From assembly GCA_009767595.1 (NCBI GenBank), contig VSDK01027835.1:197816-261815 (forward strand): a DNA stretch of 64,000 nucleotides, in the 5' to 3' direction. Of this stretch, positions 1 through 11,375 are shown piece by piece. Within the stretch, counting starts at the first letter, position 1; every line of letters starts with the position of its first letter. The DNA comes from Symbiodinium kawagutii. Its lineage: Eukaryota; Sar; Dinophyceae; Suessiales; Symbiodiniaceae. A program made the position numbers and the translations under genes. The notes under the pieces were generated by a model. That model saw nothing but the letters and a program-made list of their open reading frames with translations. It was not told the origin of the DNA and did not search any database.

Positions 1-1555
1 GTTGTACTAGGAAATCGGTGCCCTGGACTGTTCCTCTTAATTCCCCGGGGGATTATAATAAAGTAGATTGATATTTGTGAGTAAGAAGATTAGATTACTC
101 ATATACGTTGCATAAGAAGATGTGTATAGTATGAAAATGTATCAATACGTAATGCAAATATGTATGATATGGCAATATACATGTTTATGTATGTATGTGT
201 ATGTGTATGTAGACATTGACCTATATGTATACATGATGTTGTTGGGATTGATATCGGTGGTGTCAACCCGTGGTGTTCAACTGCTCAGCTCCAGGTGCTG
301 GATTTGGGCGAGTGGTTGGCTGCAGAAGCTCCTCAAGAGGCCCAGAGAAGGACGGAACTTGAGATCTGGTAGATCTCAGGCTGCCAGGTATTGCACGAGC
401 TATCATAAGTACCAGCCAATACTAATAGCAAGCTAAGGATAGTAATAGTAGCAGGTACTTATCATTCATAATAATTCATAATAGCAAGCTAATTGATTGA
501 TGAGAAGCACCTGCTATTTTTTCTAATAATAGCCAATAATAGCCAATAATAGCCAACAATCATTCAAACGTACAAGCCAAGAATAAGTACCAGCCAATAA
601 TAATTCAGAATAGCAAGCTAATTGGCTATCTGAATTGAGGATAAGTACCTGCTAATTATTACAAGTACCAGCTATGACCATTGGATATTGGATCACTTAT
701 TGCCATCGCCTATTGGAAGGCAAATCACCAGCTATTGCCGTCAGATCTTGTGATGCCGGCGCTGCCTTTGTCGCGCCAGGTGCCATCTGGACCCGTGATG
801 GTGGAGATAGATGGCGTGTGGCGCTCGTGCGCGGTCAGTCATTGGTTAGTCGGCGAATAGCAACCATTCATCCTGCTTAGCTAGGCAGGCTAAGAGGTTT
901 GTTAGTAAAGAGGTTTGTTTGCTAAGTAATCAGGATAATGGTTGGTTAATTAATCAGGATCATGCTCAGTTAAGTGGTTTGTTACTTACAAATCCTAATT
1001 GCTGTTATGATTAATAGTTTGCTAGTCGTAACTGTTGATAATTATTAATCCTGCTAGTAGTTTCTATCAGGATTAATTCTTGTAATTATAATTGCTAGTT
1101 ATTCATCCTAATATCAACCATTGTTGGCCAATAGCAACCAATGTTGCTACGGATTAACTAACATCACTACTGGATGAACACATCGAAATTGTTGGTAATT
1201 GTCAATAATCGACACCACCAAAACCCAATCAAGCATCATGAATCCTGGTACCAACGTCACCACTGGGTTCACTAGGATTGTCCTGAACCAACTCATAACT
1301 AAGGGCCCCAGGTTGTAGCTGGTTGGTTCATATTGGTTGGTTAAGCCTGGTTAGTCCACCACTTGATCCACCTTAGTGGTTGAGTAAGCCATTTGGCACG
1401 CTGCGACTGGTGACTCCCAGCACCAAATCTGCATCTAAGGCCTGGAGCGAAAGTCATGTGCTGAAGGCTTCGGGTGGCAAAGCAGCTGAAGAGGTTGGGA
1501 GGGCCAGGGGATGAGAGCGCCGGGAGAGTGACCATATTTTACCATTACGTAGATA

Positions 1556-1566
1556 GATGCGTATAT

Positions 1567-1601
<35 letters not shown>

Positions 1602-1627
1602 AATATATACATATATATATATATATA

Positions 1628-1664
<37 letters not shown>

Positions 1665-1680
1665 GTAGATAGATGTGTAT
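1556..1680. repeat. (TA)n-rich microsatellite
   Basis: Alternating TA interrupted by AAATA runs. All open frames across it on the minus strand are low-complexity Tyr/Ile strings and are not genes. Confidence 0.85.
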
Positions 1681-2544
1681 GCATAGAGATATTTTTGGGC
1701 TTTGTGGCCAGATTGAATATATACATGTATATATATGTATACATTCATTATGCTGCATTTAACCAGTATGTTAGAGTACGGTATCATTTGAGTAAGCATC
1801 ATACATAGTATCAACCTGTCTGTCATGTTGTTGATCATATTTGATAATTACATATTACTGCTATGCACTGTCATTAATGATGGTATGAGTGATCTATGAC
1901 TTTACTTGACAGTTGTGACTAATGATCGGTAGTATCCATCATCACGAATGATCTATTGGTATTTCCTAACCAGTAACGATTTTTCTTGTTCTTTTGTCGT
2001 TAAACGATTTCTTGGGGATCCTTTTACAGTACGGATGCGAATCGTGGCTGCAATTCGGGTTAGCGGATGCTTTAAGTTGTGCAATTGGTGCTGCTGGGGG
2101 CCCAGGTGGGAAATTATATAACTCCCCGCCATATTGGTATGTAAATCACCAGGGTTAAAACGAATGGTGCTTCGCGACTACACGGCTATAGCTTGGGATC
2201 ACATTAATTTTCTGTCGTGGTGTGGTATATTAGTATGAATTCTATCTATATATCTACATATATCTATATCTATCAGTATTCCACATTAGTATGTTACACT
2301 CAGATGATATATGAGTTACTATTGTTTGGACGCAGTCTCACAATATTGGGGCTTCCATCAGGAACTCAGTAGCATTACTAAATGAGTCATTGAGTTAATG
2401 ATTACCAAGACAAGTAGTATTCCAATGTAGTATTGATCACAATGCTAATGACCACTGATTTATTGCAATAGTATTGCTGTTATATCTATATTATACATAT
2501 GACTGACTATTATTGAAACACTATATGCATATAGTCATATATAT

Positions 2545-2630
2545 CTATATCATATATGATATATATATATATATATACACATACATGTATACATCATATA
2601 CATTTATGATATATATATATATATAGATGT
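2545..2630. repeat. (TA)n / TATATG microsatellite
   Basis: Two blocks of uninterrupted TA dinucleotides flank ATACATGTATACATC, giving a locally palindromic AT-rich segment. Confidence 0.75.
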
Positions 2631-3199
2631 ATATGTATTATTGTATTTTATCTCACCGCATCTCCCATCATGAACGGCGATCACCTCGACGCTTCGACGT
2701 GGACTTGGCTCACAGATGAGCCGATGGCGCTTTGCACCGACTCGCCCATGGAGCGACACGTGAGACGGTGATGGGACGAGGTGCCCATTTGGCGAGTTGG
2801 GTGGATATGAACCAACCAATAACGGGGGATCAGTTCACCAACTTCATATGGAAAACAGCCTGGTTAATTATGGGGGAACCAGGGGTACAGGGTCTTGACC
2901 CATACCCGGGTTTGGAAACGCAGGTTGAAGGTTTTTTAGATATGTTTTTTAGATATGTGAAAAACCATTTTTTTAGATATCTAAAAAGAACCTGACTTAT
3001 GAGTTTGAAACTGGCTTGAAACCAGGTTTTGGAATTCTTTGTGCGTCATTGTCTTTCCTCTTCTTATATGTGTGCACATTTATAGTATTGATGTAAATGT
3101 ATATATATATATATATAAATATATAGTATACATATTTCTCTGTCTCTCTCTCTCTCTATACATGCATTATATTTACGGTATGTATGTCTACTCCGTTTG

Positions 3200-3212
3200 T
3201 TTCCCCTGTCAG
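3200..3212 (+). promoter_or_regulatory. Candidate splice acceptor (possibly trans-splice) before transporter start
   Basis: A pyrimidine-rich run (TTTGTTTCCCCTGTC) ends in AG followed by G, about 30 nt upstream of the proposed transporter ATG at 3242. In dinoflagellates such a site can receive the spliced leader. Reading frames between the AG and the ATG are short, which suits a 5' UTR. Whether it is a cis or trans acceptor cannot be decided from DNA. Confidence 0.3.
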
Positions 3213-3241
3213 GTGACGCGCACTGAGCGGCCGTTGAAGCA

Positions 3242-6200
3242 ATGACGGAGGCTCCTTCCACACCGGCCTCCAGGGGCTCACGGCTCAGCTCGGGTCACAC
3301 CTGGGTCCAGAAGTCGGGCTTCGCGATGTCGTTGGTCTCTCCCCTGGCGTGCGCTTCGGTCTTCGTGTTGGCGAAGGACATCTACGTCTTGGAGATGGCA
3401 GCAGACATCCAAGTCATGGCGGGGGGGGGGGGGGGGGTGGCGATCTGGGGACCTACCAGTTATGTCTTGGCAGGTGGGGAAGTTCAACCATTTGGGGTGT
3501 AACTTACAGGTGTTCTGTTCCAAATTGATCGGATTTCTTTAAGCATTTGCTGTTGCCTTGGTCTGTTTCTTGAAGATGATCGTAAGGACTTGTAAGAGTG
3601 GAAAGATACTGAAGACAGTGTGAAGATCACTAAAGATATCCAAAGATATGGACAGATATTTTTGAACATTTTTCTGTCAAAATCTTGCTCCGGACAGGCT
3701 ACTGTTTAGAGAGAGGATTTCTCTCGCGGTGGTTTCCGTGGGACAGCTGGGGACGTCGCGCTCCGTGGTACTTCACGCATTGCATCGGGTGTGCAATCTG
3801 TACGGCGCTGCTGCATCCTGACAGCGCTGAATCCGCACATCTTCCAACATGGCAAAGGATGCGAAACCACCATGATTCAATGCCGAGAATTCATAGATGA
3901 TTCCACGTCAAGAGTCATTTCCTACTTTGTTTGCAAACAGGGTCTTGTCGAAGTTTTTCCACAATGCTGATTGGTGGTTTAGGCATTTTTAATTTTCCCT
4001 AGCGTTAACAACTCGTTGGTTGACGAGCATATTTTTTCATAGGGGGTTTTCAACCACCAGATAACCACTACTGTTGGATAGTTAAGCATTATCAAATCAT
4101 TTTGGTGGATAACCAGAGGACCAGCAGATTTGGGAGTTGGGATTCCAGGTCTGTTGGTTATAATGATTCAACCATAATGATGGTTAATCATCACAACCAA
4201 CCATAAATCACCATGATAATGAGGTACCTTCCACCATAATCACCATAACCCGACCACCTGTTGGAAGCTGAGGTACTTTCCGCCTACGTGGGATCCGGTC
4301 GGGCTCTGCATTTGGTACCTGGTCTGGGGCTGTTGCTGCGCTTGGCTCCTGGCAGTTCAGTTCACGTGCTTCGAGTCCTGTCGAGCTGAGATTTATCCCA
4401 CCAAGGCTGGGGGGGGGATGAAGAGATGCGAAGAATCAGAGGAATGACAGATCCAGTCTCTGTTTTCCATTCTTAGTCATTGATTATTCAGAATAATTCA
4501 TTCTTTATGAATGATTTAATGATCGATTATTGTGAATATTCATTGCAATTATTCATCATTTTGACAATTCATGATTCACCACTGTTATTCTTCCCATTTC
4601 TTCCCTCAAGATGTTGGTCCATGATGTGCCATTGTTCAGGAGGAGCGCAGTGAAACCGAGAGCTTATGCAAGATCACCTCTGGAATAGGCAAGCTGAGGG
4701 ACCAGCAGAAGTGTTTGTCCACGGCTTGAAACCACCGAATCAGAAGGGACAAGCCGCAAAATCTGTTCTTTTTAGCCCTTGAAGATCTGTTCATGAAGCA
4801 TCAACAAGTGAAAACGCATGTCATATCTTCCATGTCAAGTCCACGGAAGAAGCATCTTCATGTCATATCTTCCATGTCTGCCATGTCTTCCATGTCTTCA
4901 GCACAGGCAATGCGCTTGGCTTGTTACCGCAGCTGGTGGTGGCTGCCAACATGACCCGCTTGTCCTTGAGCTTGGCTGGCGCCAGCTTCTTGCTGGTCGG
5001 ACTGATCTCATTGGTGGCCGTTCCCGTCTTGAGGCGCCCCGGGTTGTCCCCTGTTGTAGTGTGCCCAATGATGTCGCTGTCGCAGTGGCTTCCCTGGCTT
5101 TCCCTGGTCACCAGGATTACTGATGTGAGCATGATGGTTGATACTGGTTTGATACTGGTTTGATACTGGTTTGATACTGGTTTGATACTGGTTGACCGTA
5201 AGAATCCTGTGTTTATATTGGTACCTCTGTTGTAGATGTTCAACATGACTCTTGAGGATGCCTTGGGGGCATGGCGTCCAGGCAAGCGCGACAAGCTTTC
5301 AATGCAGACGCACTGCCTGCTTGCCTCTTTTGGGAGTATTTGGAGGCCTGGAATCAGGATCTTCTAATGTATATCAGTACCATATAGTATTTGTTTTATT
5401 TGTAGTTATTATTTTACCATGTAGTTACTAGGAAGGTTCAGATACATTGCCATTTTGTTACTAATATATAGCTGAACTTCTAGCAATGGATCTATAAGCC
5501 ACCAAGACATCAAGACATGAATACATTCATAGGTATTTGGAAAAATGAAGGGCTGTCGCGGCCGTGGATGGTTCGGTTACGGACTATCCATGATTGTATG
5601 GTCTTCTCGTGGATGTCTTGGCATCTTAAAGTTCGCCAGTTTAGGGGCGAAGCGTCTGTTCTGTCAAAACTGGAACTCGTTGACACAGGTCATCAGACAA
5701 CCTGCATTCGCGCTGCTCTGCATGTATCGCTTTTTCGATGGCGCTGTCAACACATTGTTGCCTGGACAGCTGTTAGAGTGGGATATGGTGGCCATACTTT
5801 ACAGTGGTGCATCCAGTGTGTTGGACTTTGCAGCCCACCCTTTGCACCCCATACTTTGTAGCCAAGCTGGATATGACTGTTTCTCAAAATAGGGGACCCT
5901 TCAAATCATCCAAGATGAATTGTTTATGGTCATAAAGCAACCATTTTGGCGGTCCCCTATTTTCCCAAACCAACATATGACACAGCCAAGGTTGATCAAT
6001 GGCGCACTGTATTACTACACCTTCGTGAGTGGCCTGAGCGGTTCTGATCGATCGTTGTACATCACAGTGACAGGCGTTCAGCTGAGCTTTTGCCGATTCA
6101 GCTCGCGACAACTGAGTTGTTGCTGGTGTTGAAGGGGCTCATATGGCCTATATCTAGCTTCTTTAAATATGACTTTTAAGTTCTGTTTATTTTTAAAGTT

Positions 6201-8017
6201 CTTTTTTGAAGCAGAATGCATCTAGATTGTGATTCTAAGGTAAAACAACACTTAATGTAAATTTGATAGACATGTAAATTCCATAACATCATGTAAAAAC
6301 CGAATGCAAATTCCCAAGTGCAGGATTGTCCACAGTTCCCTTCTAGGCGCTGCTCAAGGATTGTGCACATTTGCACTGCTGCCCGTCTGGACCTTCTTTT
6401 TTCGGAAGAAGAGATCTGTGAACATCAACAAGGTCTGAGCTGGGGTTGGCAAATATCCCTTTTTGAGGACATTGAACATCACCCACACAATGGATGACTG
6501 TTGGGGGTCCCACATTGCTTGGGTGATGTCCAAGTGGGACATGGCTAATGACCCCCTTCTGAGCTGGGACCTGCTCTCACTTGAGTGCTGTCATTGATGT
6601 GTATAGTTTGTCTCATTGGGACAGCCAGGGAGCCATGTTGGATCATCGATGATGCTAATGTCCTACCTTGGAAGATTGGAGACATGGCCACCAGGTCTGT
6701 TCTGCTGCTTGCTGCGTTGGTCTGCTGGCTCCCATCGCACTGTGGCTTCTGCACGGCGTTCTGCCGGACCCTTTCGACTTTTTGGTCTATTTTGTCCTGG
6801 TGGGCGCAAGCTTGACGGGCCAAACTTACTGGAGAGCAATCGTCCTTTGTTGGACTCTGGGTCACTGCTTCAGTATTTGGTTAAGCCTCTGAGCCTTCCG
6901 TTTTTACTGTTTTAAGTGCATCTTTACGCCTTCAGGTCTTTCACGGTTTTATTCCCTGACTGCAGGGGCTCGTTCGAAGTTAAGAGATACCCTCACAAAG
7001 CCTCCCCGCATTCTTAGGCAAAGGTCCATGTTGGCACACACACACACACACAGTGGCGCCGCTGTGCTCAGGGTGGTGGATGAAGATTGCCAAGCGAAAG
7101 CGGGTCGAAGAAGAGAAGCCATTTTCGTCGGGTGCATCTCTCTGGTCTCCAGTACTGGTAGGGTTGGAGCCTCAATGGAGCAGCAACGACCAAGGGGAAG
7201 AACCGGGAAATCAGATTCCTGGTGACGACCAACAATGACCAGTCAAAATTGACGCTTCCCAATGGTATACTTAGCATGTGTAATGATATGACTTTTATTT
7301 CTACTAGCATGGCTGGTTATATCATGAGATGGTTGGCTATGATCTCAAGACTTCAAACATGGCTGATTATAATTTTGCATATGCATAGATTGTGCATCCA
7401 ATTGTCATCACTATCATTACCTGTTGTAGAATTCACGTTCGCTTCCATCATTCGTTCCGTGGCTTTCTTTCCTTGCATTTTCGTCAAGCTTCGGTTCTTC
7501 CCTGCCTCATGGTGTTATCCACCATGGATTGAATCACTTCTATGAATTTGGTGCTTATTCCTCCCATGGATCCTGCCATTGATCCCTTACCAACTTCACA
7601 GTCACCACCAGCACTGCTCAGGCTGCTGCCTCAGGGATTCTCCTCACAGCCCTCTCTGCTGCTGGTTTAGAGGTCAATAACTGCGCCCAACAATGTGCTG
7701 GGAGTGACCGCGACTGCCGAGACGATTGCGAAGCTCAGAACTTTCAATCGCAAGATCCAGCCGTGGCGACTTGTGTCCAGTTCTTTTACTTCGCAGTGAT
7801 TCCCAGCTGTCAACTTATTGCGATCTTTTTGACCTACATTTTCCCCATCCATTCGCAACGTTTGGAGCTCATCTATACCAACCAAGAGGAGCTTTACAAA
7901 CAAACGCTGGAGGTTTCGAATGATGCTCCGTCGCCCGCGGGAGGAGCTGTGACTGCTCCAGACTCGGAACCTGTGAAGGCGAACGGACTCAGCGAAACGG
8001 GCAAAGTCACACTGTAA
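3242..8017 (+). CDS. Multi-exon MFS transporter, GPH (MFS_2)-like
   Basis: Putative integral-membrane symporter of the glycoside-pentoside-hexuronide type, assembled from exons read by eye. Approximate exons: 3242-3411 (start, first membrane segment); 3713-3815 (GRRAPW, the family's cytosolic loop motif); 4273-4390 (hydrophobic segment ending SCRAE); about 4933-5035 (LVVAANMTRLSLS, matching the ELT..N.RTRL loop); 5689-5765 (IRQPAFALL, start of the C-terminal half); 6695-6845 (two membrane segments); 7072-7157 (VVDEDCQAKAGRRREAIF, the D.D....GRRRE loop); 7635-8017 (last two membrane segments, IFPIHSQR, hydrophilic tail, TAA). The order matches GPH proteins along their length. The 7072 exon joins in frame to the 6695 exon if that intron starts with GA. 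At least one exon is probably missing between 5035 and 5689. Substrate unknown; GPH and related MFS_2 proteins carry sugars or lysolipids. Confidence 0.55.
3419..3437. repeat. Poly-G tract
   Basis: A run of about 17 G interrupts the reading frame at the end of the first transporter exon and is likely intronic. Such runs are prone to length error in assemblies. Confidence 0.8.
5139..5194. repeat. 11-bp tandem repeat (TTTGATACTGG)
   Basis: About five consecutive perfect copies, located in a transporter intron. Confidence 0.85.
5879..5970. mobile_element. Hairpin MITE, copy 1
   Basis: Terminal inverted repeats begin GTTTCTCAAAATAGGGG and end CCCCTATTTTCCCAAAC. The centre holds the family words AAATCATCC and AACCATTTTGG. 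It lies in a transporter intron. Confidence 0.75.
7035..7052. repeat. (CA)n microsatellite
   Basis: About eight CA units immediately upstream of the 7072 transporter exon. Confidence 0.8.
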
Positions 8018-8640
8018 ACGCATCCAATGCGGTGCGAAACAACCCAGCGCAGCTGCTGGAATTCCAGATACTCTCAAGACTTTGTGGTAACGAAAGATCA
8101 GCAAGAGTCTCAACAGGGCCCCAAACATACCTATCATAGACAGGCCCATTATTGTACATTTTCATCCTATTTGACATACCTATTTCAATGAAATCTATGC
8201 TATCTCATACCTATTTTTTCCTATTTGAAAGTCTTGAGACCACCAAAAGTGCTGAGAGACTGAAGCACAACGAGAACGCGCCTTTTGAGGCTTACTTAGG
8301 AGCTGCAGTGGCCATGCAGTGGCCTCCTTTTGGGCGTCCAGAGCCAAAGAGTCGTTTACTGGACACCCAAGGAGTTGAAGAGTACTTTGGAACTCAGATT
8401 GTTTCTTAGATATGTAATATTTGTATATATAAATGTGTAATACACATGGCTACACATCTATTTACACATAAATTCATAAACTTTGTATATCAATGGATGG
8501 GAACATAGTTTGATGTCGCTGTTACCAGTTTTCTTGCAGAAGGGCACACTGCAGCTGTAGGTCTGTAGTAGCTGAAGACCAGCGAGGAAAAAAGTGCAGC
8601 TGTGTCAATCAGTGTGTGATGGGAGATTCATATTAATATG
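8018..8640. other. Region downstream of the transporter
   Basis: 3' UTR and intergenic DNA. An open frame at 8152-8409 has a plausible hydrophilic half (NENAPFEAYLGAA) but no recognised domain, and I do not call it a gene. Confidence 0.35.
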
Positions 8641-8750
8641 GTGGTTTCTCAAAATAGGGGTACCCCCAAATCATCCTTTATTAGCCATTTATAGTAGATA
8701 TATAGTAGTAAACCATCCATTTTGGGGGGATCCCTATTCTAAGAAACACC
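8640..8750. mobile_element. Hairpin MITE, copy 2
   Basis: One of the best preserved copies: it starts GGTGGTTTCTCAAAATAGG, ends CCCTATTCTAAGAAACACC, and the arms fold back on each other with a ~50-nt AT-rich centre. Confidence 0.85.
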
Positions 8751-8896
8751 TTATCACAAGTTCTGCCGCCCGAACGACAGGAGCCCTACCTGAATGGCTG
8801 GGCAGTCCGAGACATGGCGAGATCAGACTTTCTGGGGCACCACAGATAGGGGGCGGGTGCTCAGTTTTGTGGGTGTATTGCCCTCTTGTTATTAGT

Positions 8897-9017
8897 TACC
8901 CTCTGGTAAACTAACCTGGCTAGCTGGAAAATCCATCATTTCTTGATGGTTTCCCAGGGTTTCACGAGCGAAAATATGGGGTTAAAATCCATTGCCAGGT
9001 TAGTATACCGGAGGGTA
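8897..9017. mobile_element. 121-bp inverted-repeat element, distinct family
   Basis: Arms 8897-8920 and 8994-9017 are inverted copies matching at about 22 of 24 positions (TACCCTC.GGTA.ACTAACC). No coding potential inside. Its terminal sequence differs from the common hairpin MITE family in this window, so it is probably a separate MITE. Confidence 0.6.
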
Positions 9018-9884
9018 TGCTGGGCGCAAAATCCACCATGAATCATTGTGGATCTCCATTTTGGATCTGAAGGGTCGACGCTTTCCTCCGTACCGTTCCA
9101 CAACTTGGAGAGGCACCAAAAGCCACAGAGTGCTGGGTTGCAGCTCATGAGGCCAGCAGTTTCTGCCAACCAGCTGGTTCCAGAGAGCCTTTCGTGGATG
9201 ATTGGGATTTTCATTTCCCATAATTCACTGTTGTTCCATGAATTTTCATTTCTTTTTGTTCACTGTTGTTCCGTTTTGATTCGGTTTGGTTGTTGCGTCT
9301 CAGAATCAACTCTGGAAATCCTCCATAACCACAGTTTTTTGCACATGAGTAAAGGTGATCAAAGAGACTTCCGCAATGCCAGGACTCGAAAAAGGATGGG
9401 ATGAGTCTTGGCTAAACACAGCGGAAAGCGAGGCAAAACCGACAGGTTTTCAAACCTAGCATTTCTTCCAGATATCCATCAAGAAGATTCTCCTGTGGCA
9501 GCAACAGCTGAAACCAGACTTGCAGCACCGCTGAAAGATGTTCCATGACGTTCCAATGGTTTTGGCCAAGGATTTGCGTGCCACTTTCTCGCCTTCGTCC
9601 AGCATTTGCCACTTAGCCGTTGGGAAAGTGTTGAGATTCTGTTGAGATCGGGTTGTGACGGCAGTTGTTGGACGCTGAGGTATCGAAGGAACGCGGCAAG
9701 TCCACGCCACTCAGCAGTTTTGAATCAGGGGAAGCTGCAGATTTGGCACACTGATTTTGCTTGGACTGGTGCTGGGAGACCTTGCTGGAAGGGAGGGCCA
9801 GATGGGTCACCACCGCTCCTAGGATGCGCCGAGACAGCAAGCTGCGAGGAGAACTGGAGGAGGCCTGACCTGAGAATGTGAGGT

Positions 9885-9931
9885 GTCAGATGGTGTCAGA
9901 TGGTGTCAGATGGTGTCAGATGGTGTCAGGT
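9885..9931. repeat. 10-bp tandem repeat (GGTGTCAGAT)
   Basis: About four and a half perfect copies. Confidence 0.85.
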
Positions 9932-10714
9932 TCCATGGCTTGGAACGACACGACGCGCCAGGAGATCAAAAAGGGCGCTGAAGCTTCCGAAGCCACGGTC
10001 CGGAGGAGAAGCACCGTGTGCAGTGTGGTGTTGGCATGTCACAGAGCACCCGTTAGCACCTGATGTATGGTGACCAGCTGCAGGTTGCTCGACCAGGGTG
10101 CAGATGTGCTTTTGGAGGAAGGCAAAGAAGGCCGCCTTGCAGCTTTGTCGATGCGTCGAGGTGTCAGAAACGATGTGCAAATTGTGTGGCCAATGAGTTC
10201 TTCAGTTTTGCTTCGCCAAACATTCAGAATTTGTATTTTGGAGTTTAGCCATGTGTAGAAGCTGAGAAGCTTTGCAAAAAATCGGAGCAAACAACCTGAA
10301 AAATGTGTTCTATGCCTTGGCTTGTGTCAGGTGCACAAGAGGCCCATGCAGTTTGGTGGATGGGGCTGGCATGGGGTAGTTCCAAGGGCAGAAGATTGCC
10401 ATAGGTTGCCTGTAGTGGAACTCGAATGGAAGGCATTGGAAGGCTCTGTTGTGTCGTGCTTTGTTGCAGGGCGACTCCGAATGCTTGGTGGTGAATGCGT
10501 TGCGAAATGGTTGCAAACCGGCCGTGCTGGAGGCGCGTGCAGTCTGTTCAGGTGGCTCGATGTCAAGTGTTCAGAATTGGTGAGCCCTCAAAGCCTTTGA
10601 TGATGAAAATTGCAATCTTTGGATGGTTGGGTGGTCCATTGATCTACATGATAGATAGCATCCAAGCGCAAAGGTTCCGTATAATTTCGGCTTGCAGATG
10701 TCAGAATGGCAAGC

Positions 10715-10890
10715 AGCATCCTGCAACTTGAAGTGGTGGAAGGTGCTGACGGGTATTGCTCCCTGCAAATACTTGTAGGCCTCAAGCAACAGATACATCC
10801 GTTGGCTACTGTCATCCTCTTGTAATCCAGCCTCCTCAGCTCCCTGATCTTGCAGTCCAGCCATAATCTGTTTCATGTGGAGATGCCTCA
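10715..10890 (-). CDS. Exon-like segment, unidentified
   Basis: On the minus strand this reads as a helical, Gln/Glu-rich peptide (IMAGLQDQGAEEAG, then MYLLLEAYKYLQGAIPV), with a possible AG acceptor at the high-coordinate end and a GTTGCA donor at the low end. It has protein-like composition but no family I recognise, and its orientation opposes the other genes here. It could be a chance open frame. Confidence 0.22.
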
Positions 10891-11285
10891 ATTTGCCAAC
10901 CACTACAAATTGCCAACCACCACTAGCCTCACTCAATCTTTATACACTACAAACCACCAATAGCCTTACTCAACCATTATGAATTACAAACCACCCTATT
11001 CATTCTACCATTAGAAGTATCCAGTGAACCACAATCAACCATTATAACCATCTTAGATTATAAACCACCCTACAAGAAGTATCCAGTTACTAACCTTACT
11101 AACCCACCACCCTAATAGAAGTATCCATTCACCCAGACGTCGATGTTGACGTTCAGCAGCGCGCCATCGCGCCATGGCTGGGCATTTCAACATTCCTTGC
11201 GCCGTTGAGCACCTGGTGATCAGCGACAGTGAGTCGTCCAGGCGCCTGTGCTGCTGAGGTCCACAAGGTGGTTTCGACCTAGCCA

Positions 11286-11375
11286 GTTTGGGGTACCCCA
11301 AAAATGGTTGGTTTATTACCTTTAAATGATTAGTAAAGTGGATGATTTGGGGTTTCCCCTATTTTGAGAACCACC
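11286..11375. mobile_element. Hairpin MITE, copy 3
   Basis: Left arm degenerate (GTTTGGGGTACCCC); right arm well kept (CCCCTATTTTGAGAACCACC). The centre reads AATGGTTGGTTTATTAC. Confidence 0.75.

Larger units (their letters stand above)
1..3200. other. AT-rich intergenic region with simple repeats
   Basis: I see no convincing gene here. The stretch holds degenerate direct repeats built on AATAATAGCC and AAGTACCTGCTAA (about 400-670), TTAATCAGGAT-like words (900-1100), and several (TA)n or TATG-rich microsatellites. A short GC-richer island at 2640-2770 starts with an ATG (2670) and reads openly for 30 codons up to a possible GTGAGA donor. It could be a 5' exon, but nothing identifies it. Confidence 0.5.

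Noticed and set aside
1341-1838. Minus-strand frames rich in Tyr/Ile through the TA microsatellite
   Set aside because: Low-complexity translation of (TA)n.
10060-10180. Ankyrin-like words (LLDQGADVLLEEGKEGRLA) on the + strand
   Set aside because: A single partial motif with no neighbouring repeats; likely coincidence.
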